Below are positions 49,953-58,060 of a stretch of 64,000 bases of DNA, piece after piece (position 1 is the stretch's first letter; each line of letters begins with the position of its first letter). Source of the stretch: Corynebacterium uterequi (GTDB taxonomy: Bacteria > Actinomycetota > Actinomycetes > Mycobacteriales > Mycobacteriaceae); the NCBI RefSeq assembly GCF_001021065.1, contig NZ_CP011546.1, positions 1,922,001-1,986,000 of the forward strand. The letters are read 5' to 3'. The translations under genes and the position numbers were made by a program. The notes beneath the pieces are model-generated. The model did not search any database, was not told where the DNA came from, and saw only the letters and a program-made list of their open reading frames with translations.

Positions 49953-50663
49953 CTACTTGCGCGGGGTGCGCAGGACGTAGCCGACGCCACGAACCGTCTG
50001 AATGAGCGGCACCTCGCCGGTATCGACCTTACGTCGCAGGTAGGAGATGTAGGACTCGACGACGTTGCCGTCGCCGCCGAAGTCGTAGTGCCACACGTTG
50101 TCGAGGATCTTGGCCTTGCTCACCACGACCTCGGCGTTGAGCATGAGGTAGCGCAGCAGGTTGAACTCGGTCGGGGACAGTTCGACGATCTCGCCGGCCT
50201 TGGTCACCTCGTGGGTCTCATCGTTGAGGGTGAGGTCCGCGTAGCGGATGGTGGCGTCGCCCTGCTCTTCGTCGGCGACGTGGCCGCGGCGTAGGATGAC
50301 GCGCAGCCGGGTGATGACCTCCTCCAGGGAGAAGGGTTTGGTCACATAGTCGTCGGCCCCGATGGTCAGACCATGGATCCGGTCCTCCACCGCGTCCTTG
50401 GCGGTGAGGTACAGCACCGGCCCGTCGAGGCCGTCCTCGCGCAGCTTGGAGAGTAGTTCGAAACCATCCATGCCGGGCATCATGACGTCGAGGATGAACG
50501 CATCCGGGCGGGTTTGCCGGGCGAGGGCCAAGGCCTCATCGCCGGACTCGGCGGTCTCCACGTCGAAGCCTTGGAACTTTAGGCTGACGGAGATGAGATC
50601 GACGATGTTCGGTTCATCGTCGACGACAAGGACCTTGACGGGTTGGGTAGCTGTTTCTGACAT
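49953..50663 (-). CDS. phoR: Response regulator PhoR (phosphate starvation)
   Basis: 236 residues, OmpR/PhoB type: receiver domain with phospho-acceptor Asp59 (FILDVMMPGMDG), Lys in YVTKPFSLEE, then a winged-helix DNA-binding domain (LSPTEFNLLRYLMLN; YLRRKVDTGEVPLIQTVRGVGYVLR). Named by gene order (phoR-phoS next to pqo) as in C. glutamicum, where it activates pstSCAB and other phosphate-starvation genes and its own operon. Note that phoR here is the regulator, not the kinase as in E. coli. Three 11-bp direct repeats precede it. Confidence 0.9.
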   Translation of the reverse strand: MSETATQPVKVLVVDDEPNIVDLISVSLKFQGFDVETAESGDEALALARQTRPDAFILDVMMPGMDGFELLSKLREDGLDGPVLYLTAKDAVEDRIHGLTIGADDYVTKPFSLEEVITRLRVILRRGHVADEEQGDATIRYADLTLNDETHEVTKAGEIVELSPTEFNLLRYLMLNAEVVVSKAKILDNVWHYDFGGDGNVVESYISYLRRKVDTGEVPLIQTVRGVGYVLRTPRK

Positions 50664-50685
50664 ACACCCTAGCTAACACCCGACA

Positions 50686-50718
50686 CTGAACGTTTGCTGA
50701 ATGTTAGCTGAATGGGTG
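50686..50718 (-). promoter_or_regulatory. Three 11-bp direct repeats upstream of phoRS
   Basis: On the plus strand CTGAACGTTTG, CTGAATGTTAG and CTGAATGGGTG follow without gaps (50686, 50697, 50708), 23-55 bp before the phoR ATG. The 11-bp spacing is that of PhoB/PhoR-type boxes. TTAGCT 7 nt before the ATG may be the -10. An 8-bp inverted repeat AGCTAACA/TGTTAGCT overlaps. Confidence 0.65.
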
Positions 50719-50730
50719 GGGCGAATCTCG

Positions 50731-52494
50731 CTAGAAGAAACGATTCTTCGAGATCGCGGCCGCCGCCGGAATGTGGTTGAGGTTCGCCTGGGCCAGCTTC
50801 GCCATCCGCCCGATGCCACCGCCGAAGACGGTTTTCGCCGCGGAACGAGAGAAGCCCATCATCATCGACCAGGTGATGCTCGGCGGAATGGACAAGGCGT
50901 CCGGATCCGTAACGATGTCCACGAGCACCGGGCCGTCGTAGGCAAAGGCCTCCTTCAGTGCCTTTTCCAGGTCCGTGGGATCCTCCACACGAAGGGACTT
51001 GATCCCCATCGCCGCGGCAATGTCGGCGAAGTTGACGTGCTCGTGATCGGTCTCGAACTCCTGAAGGCCGGCGACCATCATCTCCAGCTTGACCATGCCC
51101 AGGGAAGAGTTGTTGAAGGCCATGATCTTCACCGGCAAATCATGCAGCTTCGCGGTGAGCAGCTCGCCGAGCAGCATTCCAAGGCCGCCGTCGCCGGAGA
51201 AGCTCACCACCTGCCGGCCGGGGTTCGCGGCCTGGGCGCCGATCGCTTGGGGCAGCGCGTTGGCCATCGTCCCGTGCTTGAAGGAGCCGATTTCCTGCCG
51301 CTTGCCATTCGGGGTGATATAGCGGGCACCCCACACGTTGCACATACCGGTATCGACGGTGAAGATGGCGTCCTCTGCCGCCAGTTCATCGATGAGGCTC
51401 GCCGCGTACTCCGGGTGGATCGGCGTGGCCTTCGCCGCCTTCTTCGTGTAGCTCTCCACCACGTTGGAGATCAACTGCGCGTGCTCGCGAAGCTGAGCGT
51501 CGAGGAAGGAGCGATCCTCCTTCTCCTCAACATGCGGCAAGATGTTGTCGATGACCGCCGCCACGTCGCCGACGACGGGGTACTTCACCGTGGTGCGCCG
51601 GCCGATGTGGGAGGCGTCGATGTCCACCTGGGCAACGTTGGCCGACGGCAGCCAGTCCACGTAGGGGAAGTCAGTGCCCAGGAGGATGAGCAGGTCAGCC
51701 TCGCGCATGGCGCTCGTGCAGGCGCCGTAGCCGAGCAGCCCGGACATGCCGACGTCGAAGGGGTTGTCATACTGAATGTGCATCTTGCCGCCGAAGGCGT
51801 GGCCGATGGGGGACTTAATCTTCTCCGCCAGGGCCAGGACCTGCTCGCGGGCGTCGCGCACGCCCTCGCCGCAGAAGAGCGTCACCGAGTTGGCTTCGTT
51901 AATCGCCTTGACCAGCTCCGCGGCCTCGGCCGGGTCCGGGAAGACGGTGGGCCGGCCGCACGCAATGACGGAGTCGACGAAGGTGGTGTCCTCCACCTCC
52001 TGCTCGGACACATCACCGGGGATGACGATGACGGATACGCCCTTGCCCGCCATGGTCGACTGGATAGCGTTGTGCAGCACGCGCGTGCCCTGGTAGGCCG
52101 AATTCGCCATCTCGACGTAGCCGGAGCACTCGTTGAACAGCAGCTCCGGGTGCGTTTCCTGGAAGAACTGCGAGCCGATCTGCGGGCTCGGGATGTGTGA
52201 AGCGATGGCCAGAACCTTCGCGCCGTTGCGGTGGGCGTCGTAGAGCCCCTGCACGAAGTGGGTGTTTCCCGGGCCGCAGGAACCAGCGCACACCGCGAGG
52301 TCGCCAGTGGTGAGAGAGTCCGCCTCCGCGGCGAAGGCCGCTGCTTCCTCGTTGCGGACGTGGATCCATTCGATGGACGACGTGCGCACCGCCTCCGAGA
52401 CCGGGTTGAGGGAGTCCCCCACCAGGCCGTAGATGCGCTTCACGCCCTGCACTTCCAGGGTTTCGATGAGTTGTTGGGCAAAGTTTTTGGCCAC
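50731..52494 (-). CDS. pqo: Pyruvate dehydrogenase (quinone), pyruvate oxidase type
   Basis: 587 residues, ThDP/FAD enzyme that turns pyruvate into acetate and CO2 and passes electrons to menaquinone. N-terminal ThDP-binding glutamate region (RIYGLVGDSLNPVSEA, NEEAAAFAAEADS), middle FAD domain, C-terminal ThDP motif GDGGLGMLLGELLTAKLHDLPVKIMAFNNSS. Also known as poxB; in C. glutamicum it is also next to phoRS. A peripheral membrane enzyme; membrane binding through the C-terminus is known for E. coli PoxB. Confidence 0.94.
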   Translation of the reverse strand: MAKNFAQQLIETLEVQGVKRIYGLVGDSLNPVSEAVRTSSIEWIHVRNEEAAAFAAEADSLTTGDLAVCAGSCGPGNTHFVQGLYDAHRNGAKVLAIASHIPSPQIGSQFFQETHPELLFNECSGYVEMANSAYQGTRVLHNAIQSTMAGKGVSVIVIPGDVSEQEVEDTTFVDSVIACGRPTVFPDPAEAAELVKAINEANSVTLFCGEGVRDAREQVLALAEKIKSPIGHAFGGKMHIQYDNPFDVGMSGLLGYGACTSAMREADLLILLGTDFPYVDWLPSANVAQVDIDASHIGRRTTVKYPVVGDVAAVIDNILPHVEEKEDRSFLDAQLREHAQLISNVVESYTKKAAKATPIHPEYAASLIDELAAEDAIFTVDTGMCNVWGARYITPNGKRQEIGSFKHGTMANALPQAIGAQAANPGRQVVSFSGDGGLGMLLGELLTAKLHDLPVKIMAFNNSSLGMVKLEMMVAGLQEFETDHEHVNFADIAAAMGIKSLRVEDPTDLEKALKEAFAYDGPVLVDIVTDPDALSIPPSITWSMMMGFSRSAAKTVFGGGIGRMAKLAQANLNHIPAAAAISKNRFF

Positions 52495-52596
52495 GATATA
52501 CCACTTTCCGCTCTGTGAAGAGCCGAAGGATGCTAGTGCTTTCGTGGCCCACCATACGCCTTTGTAGACGCATCATCCATGGGCTGGGGGCAGCCG

Positions 52597-52669
52597 AGCT
52601 GGAGACGAGACTTGAACTCGCAACCTACGGTTTACAAGACCGTTGCGCTACCGATTGCGCCACTCCAGC
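52597..52669 (-). tRNA. tRNA-Thr (TGT)
   Basis: Acceptor GCTGGAG/CTCCAGC, anticodon stem ACGGT/ACCGT, loop CTTGTAA with anticodon TGT, discriminator T. Lies between pqo and the threonine exporter gene. Confidence 0.95.
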
Positions 52670-52753
52670 ACCGCCCACTGATCGCGGGCTTCCGAAAGTT
52701 TAACCCAGGCGCACACGCGCTGGAAAAACACCGGGCGTACTAGTGTTGCCGAG

Positions 52754-54199
52754 GTGGGAATCTTCTCGAAGCTGAACAGTATCCTGCCCGGCGAGGGAAC
52801 GCTGTCCACCGTCGACGCGGCACGAGCTGCCCCTCCCCCGTCACCACTGGCGCCGGTCAATCTCCAGGACCAGGCCGAAGTCGCCGGGGTCATGATGATC
52901 GCCGCCCGCATCGGCGACATTTTGTTGTCCTCCGGCTCCGGCAACCAGGACGCCCGCGCCCAGATCCACGCGGTCACCGCCGCGTATGGGTTGTGGTACT
53001 GCCACATCGCCATCACCATGAACACCATCACGCTGTCCACGTCGGTGGGCACGAAGCCGAAGGTTCCCGTGTCGGTGTTTCGGGTATCGCGGCAGATGCG
53101 CACAGACTTCTCGAAGCTGCACGAGGTGGACCGGCTTATCCGCTCCATCCAGGCGGGCGCCACGAGCCCCGCTGTGGCCGAGGCGGTCCTCGACGAGCTG
53201 GAAGCCCGTCCCCGGGAAGTGCGGTTCAAGCAGGCGATATGGGGATGGTCGGCGCTCGGCGGCTTCGCAGCCATCCTGCTAGGCGGCGGCTGGTTCGTGG
53301 CGCTTATCGCCTTCGTGACGTCCTTCGTCATTGTGGGCACCAACGAGGTCCTCGATCGTCAGGGGCTCCCGGGTTTCTTCCAGCAGGTCTTTGGCGGCAT
53401 CATCGCCACGCTGCCGACGGCGATCATCTATCACATCGCCCAAAACTTCGGCGTCCAAATCCGGCCGAGCCTCATTATCGCTTCGTGCATCATCGTCCTC
53501 GTCGCCGGGCTATCGCTGGTCCAATCGCTCCAGGACGCCATGACTGGCGCGGCGGTCACCGGCTCGGCGCGTTTCTTCGATACCTTGCTCATGACCACGG
53601 GCATCGTCGCTGGCGTCGCGGTGGGGATGCAGCTGGCCGGGGTCCTCGGGATCGACCTGCCGCCCATCGAAGCGACGTCCCCGCCCAACTTCAACGAGGC
53701 GGTTCTCCTCGTCGCCGCGTCGGGCGTGGCCTGCGCAGGGTTCGCCTACGGTTCTTACGGCGAGCGCTCGGCGATCTCGGTGTCGGCGGCGTCGGGGGTG
53801 CTGGGGGCGTCGGTGTTCCACCTCATCGTCTACCCCCTCGGCGTGGGCACGGTGGCGGCGTCGGGCGCGTCGGCCCTTGTCATCGGGCTCGTCGGCGGCT
53901 TGCTGGCTCGACGCTTCCTCGTCCCCCCGCTCATCACCGCCGTCGCCGGCATCACCCCACTGCTTCCCGGTGTGATGTTGTACCGCTCCATGTACGCACT
54001 CTTGTCCGAACAGACCCTGGTGGGCTTTACGAACCTCTTCCTCGCGCTGGCCATCGGCGGGTCTCTGGCCGCCGGCGTCGTGCTCGGTGAGTGGCTGGCG
54101 CGGCGGATTCGCCGCCCGCAGAGCTTCCGGCCCTACGACGCCTTACGCCGGGCTCGCCGTATCTCCCTGCGCAGGCGCCGTCCGGGTAGCGTAGAATGA
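52754..54199 (+). CDS. thrE: Threonine/serine exporter ThrE
   Basis: 481 residues. N-terminal soluble domain (LSTVDAARAAPPPSPLAPVNLQDQAEVAGVMMIAARIGDILLSSG; SKLHEVDRLIRSIQAGATSP) with a conserved STVDAA-APPPSPLAP block, followed by about ten membrane helices ending GVVLGEWLARRIRRP. Closely matches the C. glutamicum threonine and serine exporter as remembered, which works by proton motive force. GTG start at 52754 with TAGTGT 7 nt upstream. The next small gene follows after 39 bp. Confidence 0.95.
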   Translation: MGIFSKLNSILPGEGTLSTVDAARAAPPPSPLAPVNLQDQAEVAGVMMIAARIGDILLSSGSGNQDARAQIHAVTAAYGLWYCHIAITMNTITLSTSVGTKPKVPVSVFRVSRQMRTDFSKLHEVDRLIRSIQAGATSPAVAEAVLDELEARPREVRFKQAIWGWSALGGFAAILLGGGWFVALIAFVTSFVIVGTNEVLDRQGLPGFFQQVFGGIIATLPTAIIYHIAQNFGVQIRPSLIIASCIIVLVAGLSLVQSLQDAMTGAAVTGSARFFDTLLMTTGIVAGVAVGMQLAGVLGIDLPPIEATSPPNFNEAVLLVAASGVACAGFAYGSYGERSAISVSAASGVLGASVFHLIVYPLGVGTVAASGASALVIGLVGGLLARRFLVPPLITAVAGITPLLPGVMLYRSMYALLSEQTLVGFTNLFLALAIGGSLAAGVVLGEWLARRIRRPQSFRPYDALRRARRISLRRRRPGSVE

Positions 54200-54238
54200 A
54201 TTGTCCTCATGCTTTGAGAACCGAAAGAGGAGATGCCC

Positions 54239-54598
54239 GTGCCGCCCAAGGTTCATGACACCCGCCCTAGCGCCGAAGAGATTGAGGCCGTCGAGGCCGA
54301 GACCGCGCTCAACGCCCGCCGGATCGTTGCTACCTATGCGGAGGATTTCTTCGACGGTGTGACGCTCATGTGCATGCTCGGCGTCGAGCCCGAGGGCCTG
54401 GTGCACCGGAAGGTGGCCGAGGAAGTCGAGCAGGAGCAGCCGCCGAAGAAGGCCACCAAGAAGGCCACGAAGAAGGCTGCCAAGAAGGCTACAAAGGCCA
54501 CGAAGAAGTCGACCAAGAAGACGACGAAGAAGGCTGCCAAGAAGGCCACGAAGAAGTCGACGAAGAAGACCACCAAGAAAACCGCCAAGAAGGCTTAA
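54239..54598 (+). CDS. Protein with histone-like lysine-rich tail
   Basis: 119 residues. The N-terminal 68 residues are acidic to neutral (HDTRPSAEEIEAVEAETALNARRIVATYAEDFFDGVTLMCMLGVEPEGL) with no recognised domain. The C-terminal 50 residues contain 25 Lys, in KKATKKAAKKS-like repeats resembling HupB or histone-H1-like tails, so DNA or RNA binding is likely. GTG 54239 is chosen because AGGAG lies 6 nt upstream; an ATG at 54233 directly abuts that ribosome binding site. Lies 39 bp after thrE and 5 bp before the lipoprotein gene, likely one transcript. Function unknown. Confidence 0.75.
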   Translation: MPPKVHDTRPSAEEIEAVEAETALNARRIVATYAEDFFDGVTLMCMLGVEPEGLVHRKVAEEVEQEQPPKKATKKATKKAAKKATKATKKSTKKTTKKAAKKATKKSTKKTTKKTAKKA

Positions 54599-54603
54599 CC
54601 GGG

Positions 54604-55044
54604 GTGCGCCGCGTTCGTTTCGTCGCCGTCGCTGCCGCCGGCGTACTCCTTTCCGGGTGTGCCGGCCCGGAACCCGGGCTCGTCGGGCCTCAGTTCAGCG
54701 TGACGGACCTGTACCTCCAACCGGGCCAACCGTCGAGCCTGCCGCCAGCGTCCGCCGGCACCGTCACTCTCTCCTTTGGGGATGCGAGCCTGACCGGCAC
54801 CACCGGCTGTGCTCCCCTGCAGGGGGTGACGACGCTCGACGGCGACCGCCTCCACATCGACGCCCTCACGGCCGATCCCGACGGGCAGTGCGATCCGGGG
54901 CAACGCCGCATCCACGACGTCGTCGTGAAGATGCTCGCCCCCGGCACCGATTTCCGGGTGTCCAACCGAGGCCCTGGCGAGTTCGTGCTTACTAGCAACG
55001 ACGGCGCCCTCGACGCCCCGTCGATGCGCTTAGTCAGGATGTAG
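54604..55044 (+). CDS. Small lipoprotein, possible META/HslJ-like domain
   Basis: 146 residues. Signal peptide with lipobox LSGC (Cys19), then LYLQPGQPSSLPPASAGTVTLSFGDASLTGTTGCAPLQG, DGDRLHIDALTADPDGQCDPGQRRIHDVVVKML and a C-terminal LTSNDGALDAPSMRLVRM. The pattern of GTTGCN and late LTSNDG resembles META/HslJ proteins but is weak. GTG start. The 3' end overlaps the convergent ipsA gene by 11 bp. Secreted lipoprotein of unknown role. Confidence 0.7.
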   Translation: MRRVRFVAVAAAGVLLSGCAGPEPGLVGPQFSVTDLYLQPGQPSSLPPASAGTVTLSFGDASLTGTTGCAPLQGVTTLDGDRLHIDALTADPDGQCDPGQRRIHDVVVKMLAPGTDFRVSNRGPGEFVLTSNDGALDAPSMRLVRM

Positions 55045-56104
55045 CCGGCGCGGCCACCGTCGCCCCCGGCACGAAGGTGGTGGGCAAGAGAAGCCGGCGC
55101 GGTCCGTCCTCGGGGTGGCGGATGAGCTCGTCGAGCATTCGACCCGCCGCTGCCCCCTTTGCCCGCATCGGCTGATCGACGGTGGTCAAGCCGCGGGCGT
55201 AGGCCAGTTCGACGCCGTCGAAACCGGTCACCGAGAGCTGCTCCGGCACCGCCAGCCCCCGGGAGCGGGCGAACTCCAGCACTCCGAAGGCCATGGAGTC
55301 GGTGGTGCACAGCACCGCGGTCAGATCGGGGTGTCCGGTGAGCAGCTCCCGGGCGGCGTCGACGGCGGAAACGTGGTCATTGTGATGGCGTACTACCACC
55401 GGAACATCCACGATGCCCGCGGCGGCGAACACGTCCAGCGCGCCAAGGATGCGGCTGCGCTGCACGTGGAGGTCCGCGGACTCCACCGTGGCTCGGTCGA
55501 CGACGCCATCATGGCGCTGCCGCGTCAGCCGCTTGGCGATGATGCCCACGCGCCGATGGCCGGCATCGACCAGTGCCTGGGCTGCCGGGGCGACGGCCGC
55601 CCGGTCATCGATTCCCACGAAAGGCAGGTCTGCCACGCCGTAGGGCTGGTCACACACCACCAAAGGCAGGCCGGTTGACCGGGCGGCGCTGAGGTGAGGA
55701 TCGTCGGCAGCGATGGAGTACACCACAAATCCGTCGACCACGGTCGACGTGAGGTCTGGCCCCTCCGGAACCAAGGTCAACGAATTCTTCGTGGCGTAGC
55801 TCGACTCCGCCAATCCGGCGAGGAACTCCACGGAAGCGAGGTCCTCGAAGGCATAGGACAATCGCTCGGTAAGCAGCACTCCGACGGCGCCGACGCGGCG
55901 GGTGCGCAGCGACCGCGCCGTGGGATCCGGGCCTGGGTACCCACGGGCTGCGGCTGCGGCGAGGATCCGCTCCCGGGTGGCTGCCGATAGCTGCTCCGGG
56001 TGGTTGTACGCATTGGACACGGTGGTGCGGGACACGCCGAGGTCAGCCGCGAGGGAAGCCAGCGTCCCCCGCGGCCGCGGGGAGGGGCGTTTATCAGCAG
56101 GCAT
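55034..56104 (-). CDS. ipsA: LacI-family regulator, probable IpsA
   Basis: 356 residues. N-terminal LacI helix-turn-helix (GTLASLAADLGVSRTTVSNAYNHPEQLSAATRERILAAAAARGYPGPDPTARSLR), then a periplasmic-binding-protein-like sensor domain. Named from position: in C. glutamicum the LacI regulator IpsA, which activates myo-inositol phosphate synthase and responds to inositol, is located directly before znuA and after this lipoprotein. Mycothiol and inositol-lipid synthesis depend on that pathway. The gene symbol rests on synteny and is not certain. Divergent from znuA, 94 bp between starts. Confidence 0.78.
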   Translation of the reverse strand: MPADKRPSPRPRGTLASLAADLGVSRTTVSNAYNHPEQLSAATRERILAAAAARGYPGPDPTARSLRTRRVGAVGVLLTERLSYAFEDLASVEFLAGLAESSYATKNSLTLVPEGPDLTSTVVDGFVVYSIAADDPHLSAARSTGLPLVVCDQPYGVADLPFVGIDDRAAVAPAAQALVDAGHRRVGIIAKRLTRQRHDGVVDRATVESADLHVQRSRILGALDVFAAAGIVDVPVVVRHHNDHVSAVDAARELLTGHPDLTAVLCTTDSMAFGVLEFARSRGLAVPEQLSVTGFDGVELAYARGLTTVDQPMRAKGAAAGRMLDELIRHPEDGPRRLLLPTTFVPGATVAAPATS

Positions 56105-56163
56105 TGTCCCGATAATCCTAGAGACACTGCCTGCTAAAGACCAGTTTCCATTTAGTTTTCATG

Positions 56164-56191
56164 TTGACATCGGTTTTCTTGAATCTACTCT
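56164..56191 (+). promoter_or_regulatory. Candidate znuA promoter
   Basis: TTGACA (56164-56169), 16-bp spacer, TACTCT (56186-56191), 7 nt before the znuA ATG, so the transcript would be leaderless. A Zur site would be expected here (ATGT-TG-ACAT at 56161-56170 is the only small palindrome), but I could not identify one with confidence. Confidence 0.55.
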
Positions 56192-56198
56192 GGGGACC

Positions 56199-57353
56199 AT
56201 GAATTCCTCGAGATTCCGCCGTGCTCTCGCCGCCGGCACTGGCGCCGCCCTGGCCGCCGCAAGCCTTGTCTCTTGCACCAATGATTCCGCCTCTACCTCC
56301 GCTAGTTCCTCGACCAGCGACGCCCCCGCCGCCGAGGCCCTTTCCGTGGTGACCTCCACCTCCGTGTGGTCCGACGTTGCCGACGCCGTGCTGGGCGACG
56401 ACGCCTCCATCACCGCAATCATCGAAGATAACGGCATTGATCCCCACAGCTTTGAGCCCTCCGCAGCGGACCTTGCGCGCGGCATGGACGCCGACCTCGT
56501 CGTCGTCGGTGGCGGCGGATACGAGGCCTGGCTCTACGAGCCGATCATCGATCGTCAGGGCGACGAGAAGATCGTTCACGCGCTGCCGCTCATTAGCCAC
56601 GCCGAGGCCCACGCCGGCCACGACCACGACCATGCTCATGCCCACGAAGCCGAGGGCCACGACGAGCACGATCACGCCCACGAAGCCGAGGGCCACGCAG
56701 CCGAGGGCCACGACGAGCACGATCACGCCCACGAGGCCGAAGCCCATGACGAACACGCCCATGAGCACGAGGGTGAGGCCCACGAAGCCGAGGCCCACGA
56801 CGAGCACGCCCACGCGCACGAAGGCCACGAGCATGGCGACGTGCACTCCGTCGACGGCAACGAGCATATTTGGTACGACGTTGACGCGGTGACCGTCGTC
56901 GCCGAGGAGATCGTCGAGCACGCCAAGGAAGCCGGCGCCGAGGCCGACGCCACGGCCGTCATCGATGAGATGAACGAGCTGCGCGAGCGCCTGGGGGCCC
57001 TGGGCGATGCCAAGGTTGCGCAGACCGAGACCATTGCCGACTACATCATTGACGATTCCGCCCTCACGGACATTACCCCGGAGAGCTACCGCCAGGCCGC
57101 GCTGAACCACTCCGACCCGGCCGCCGGTGACGTCGCCGCGTTCCTCGACGTCATCAACTCCGGTGAGGTGGACGTGTTGCTGTACAACCCGCAGACCGCC
57201 ACCGACCTCACCAAGCGGATCCGCTCCGCCGCTGAGGCGAAGGGCGTCGCCATCGTTGAGATCGGCGAGATCCCGCCGGCCGACGTCGACTTCCTGGATT
57301 ACTTCCACCAGGTCGTCGACGACCTTGAGGCCGCCGTATCCGCGGTGAAGTAA
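56199..57353 (+). CDS. znuA: Zinc ABC transporter binding lipoprotein, very His-rich
   Basis: 384 residues. Lipobox LVSC (Cys26), then a cluster A-I metal-binding protein: VVTSTSVWSDVADAVLGDDA, ligand His83 in DPHSFEPSAADL, and NEHIWYD (His223). Between them, residues 134-223 contain 29 His in runs such as GHDEHDHAHEAE, coded by imperfect DNA repeats (about 56600-56850). Similar but shorter His loops in ZnuA proteins store or deliver zinc. First gene of znuACB; expected to be Zur-regulated as in C. glutamicum, though no site was identified. Confidence 0.92.
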   Translation: MNSSRFRRALAAGTGAALAAASLVSCTNDSASTSASSSTSDAPAAEALSVVTSTSVWSDVADAVLGDDASITAIIEDNGIDPHSFEPSAADLARGMDADLVVVGGGGYEAWLYEPIIDRQGDEKIVHALPLISHAEAHAGHDHDHAHAHEAEGHDEHDHAHEAEGHAAEGHDEHDHAHEAEAHDEHAHEHEGEAHEAEAHDEHAHAHEGHEHGDVHSVDGNEHIWYDVDAVTVVAEEIVEHAKEAGAEADATAVIDEMNELRERLGALGDAKVAQTETIADYIIDDSALTDITPESYRQAALNHSDPAAGDVAAFLDVINSGEVDVLLYNPQTATDLTKRIRSAAEAKGVAIVEIGEIPPADVDFLDYFHQVVDDLEAAVSAVK

Positions 57354-57358
57354 CGCCG

Positions 57359-58060
57359 GTGCTGGTTTCTTTTCGTGATGCGGCCGTTGACCCGCTGTGG
57401 TCCGGCCTCAACTTAGACATCGACCGCGGTGAGTTCCTCGCGGTGCTAGGCCCCAACGGGGTCGGTAAGTCCACACTGCTGGGCACCATCCTGGGCACCC
57501 GGGAGCTGACGCGGGGGTCGGTGAGCGTCGATGCGCGCGTCGGGTTCATCCCCCAGCAGCGCATGTTTGAGCGTTCGACTCCGCTGCGCGCCCGTGATCT
57601 GGTTTCCCTCGCCGTGGCCCACGGCGTCCTTCGACGCCGCCGGCCTCGCCGCGGGGAGGTCGACGAGCTGTTAGCCGCGGTGGGTGCCGAGGGCATCGCC
57701 GACATGGCCGTCGGGCGGCTCTCCGGCGGCCAGCAGCAGCTGGTTCGCCAGGCGCAGGCCCTGGCCAACAACCCGGATCTGTTGCTCGCCGACGAGCCTC
57801 TACTCTCCTTGGATGTTGCCCGCCAGCGGGACACCATCGAGCGCCTCGAACGTCGGCGCGCGGAGCTGGGCACGTCGGTGATTGTGGTGACCCACGACAT
57901 TAATCCGATGCTGCATGTTATCGACCGGGTGGTGTATCTGGCGCCGCGCGGCCACATCGTTGGCGGCGTTGAGGACGTGATGCGCTCAGAGGTTCTCAGC
58001 GAGCTCTATAACACGCCGGTCGAGGTCGTCCGCGTCGGAGAAAGGCTCATGGTGGTGTAG
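57359..58060 (+). CDS. znuC: Zinc ABC transporter ATPase
   Basis: 233 residues. Walker A GPNGVGKST, signature LSGGQQQLVRQAQALA, Walker B DLLLADEPLLSLD and H-loop VIVVTHDINPML. Short N-terminus (LVSFRDAAVDPLWSGL). GTG start 5 bp after the znuA stop; ends directly against znuB. Confidence 0.93.
   Translation: MLVSFRDAAVDPLWSGLNLDIDRGEFLAVLGPNGVGKSTLLGTILGTRELTRGSVSVDARVGFIPQQRMFERSTPLRARDLVSLAVAHGVLRRRRPRRGEVDELLAAVGAEGIADMAVGRLSGGQQQLVRQAQALANNPDLLLADEPLLSLDVARQRDTIERLERRRAELGTSVIVVTHDINPMLHVIDRVVYLAPRGHIVGGVEDVMRSEVLSELYNTPVEVVRVGERLMVV

Noticed and set aside
54440..54598. Lysine-rich tail as a frameshift or assembly artefact
   Set aside because: The frame continues from a normal N-terminal part, has a good ribosome binding site, and ends with a stop shortly before the next gene; repeats use normal Lys/Ala/Thr codons.
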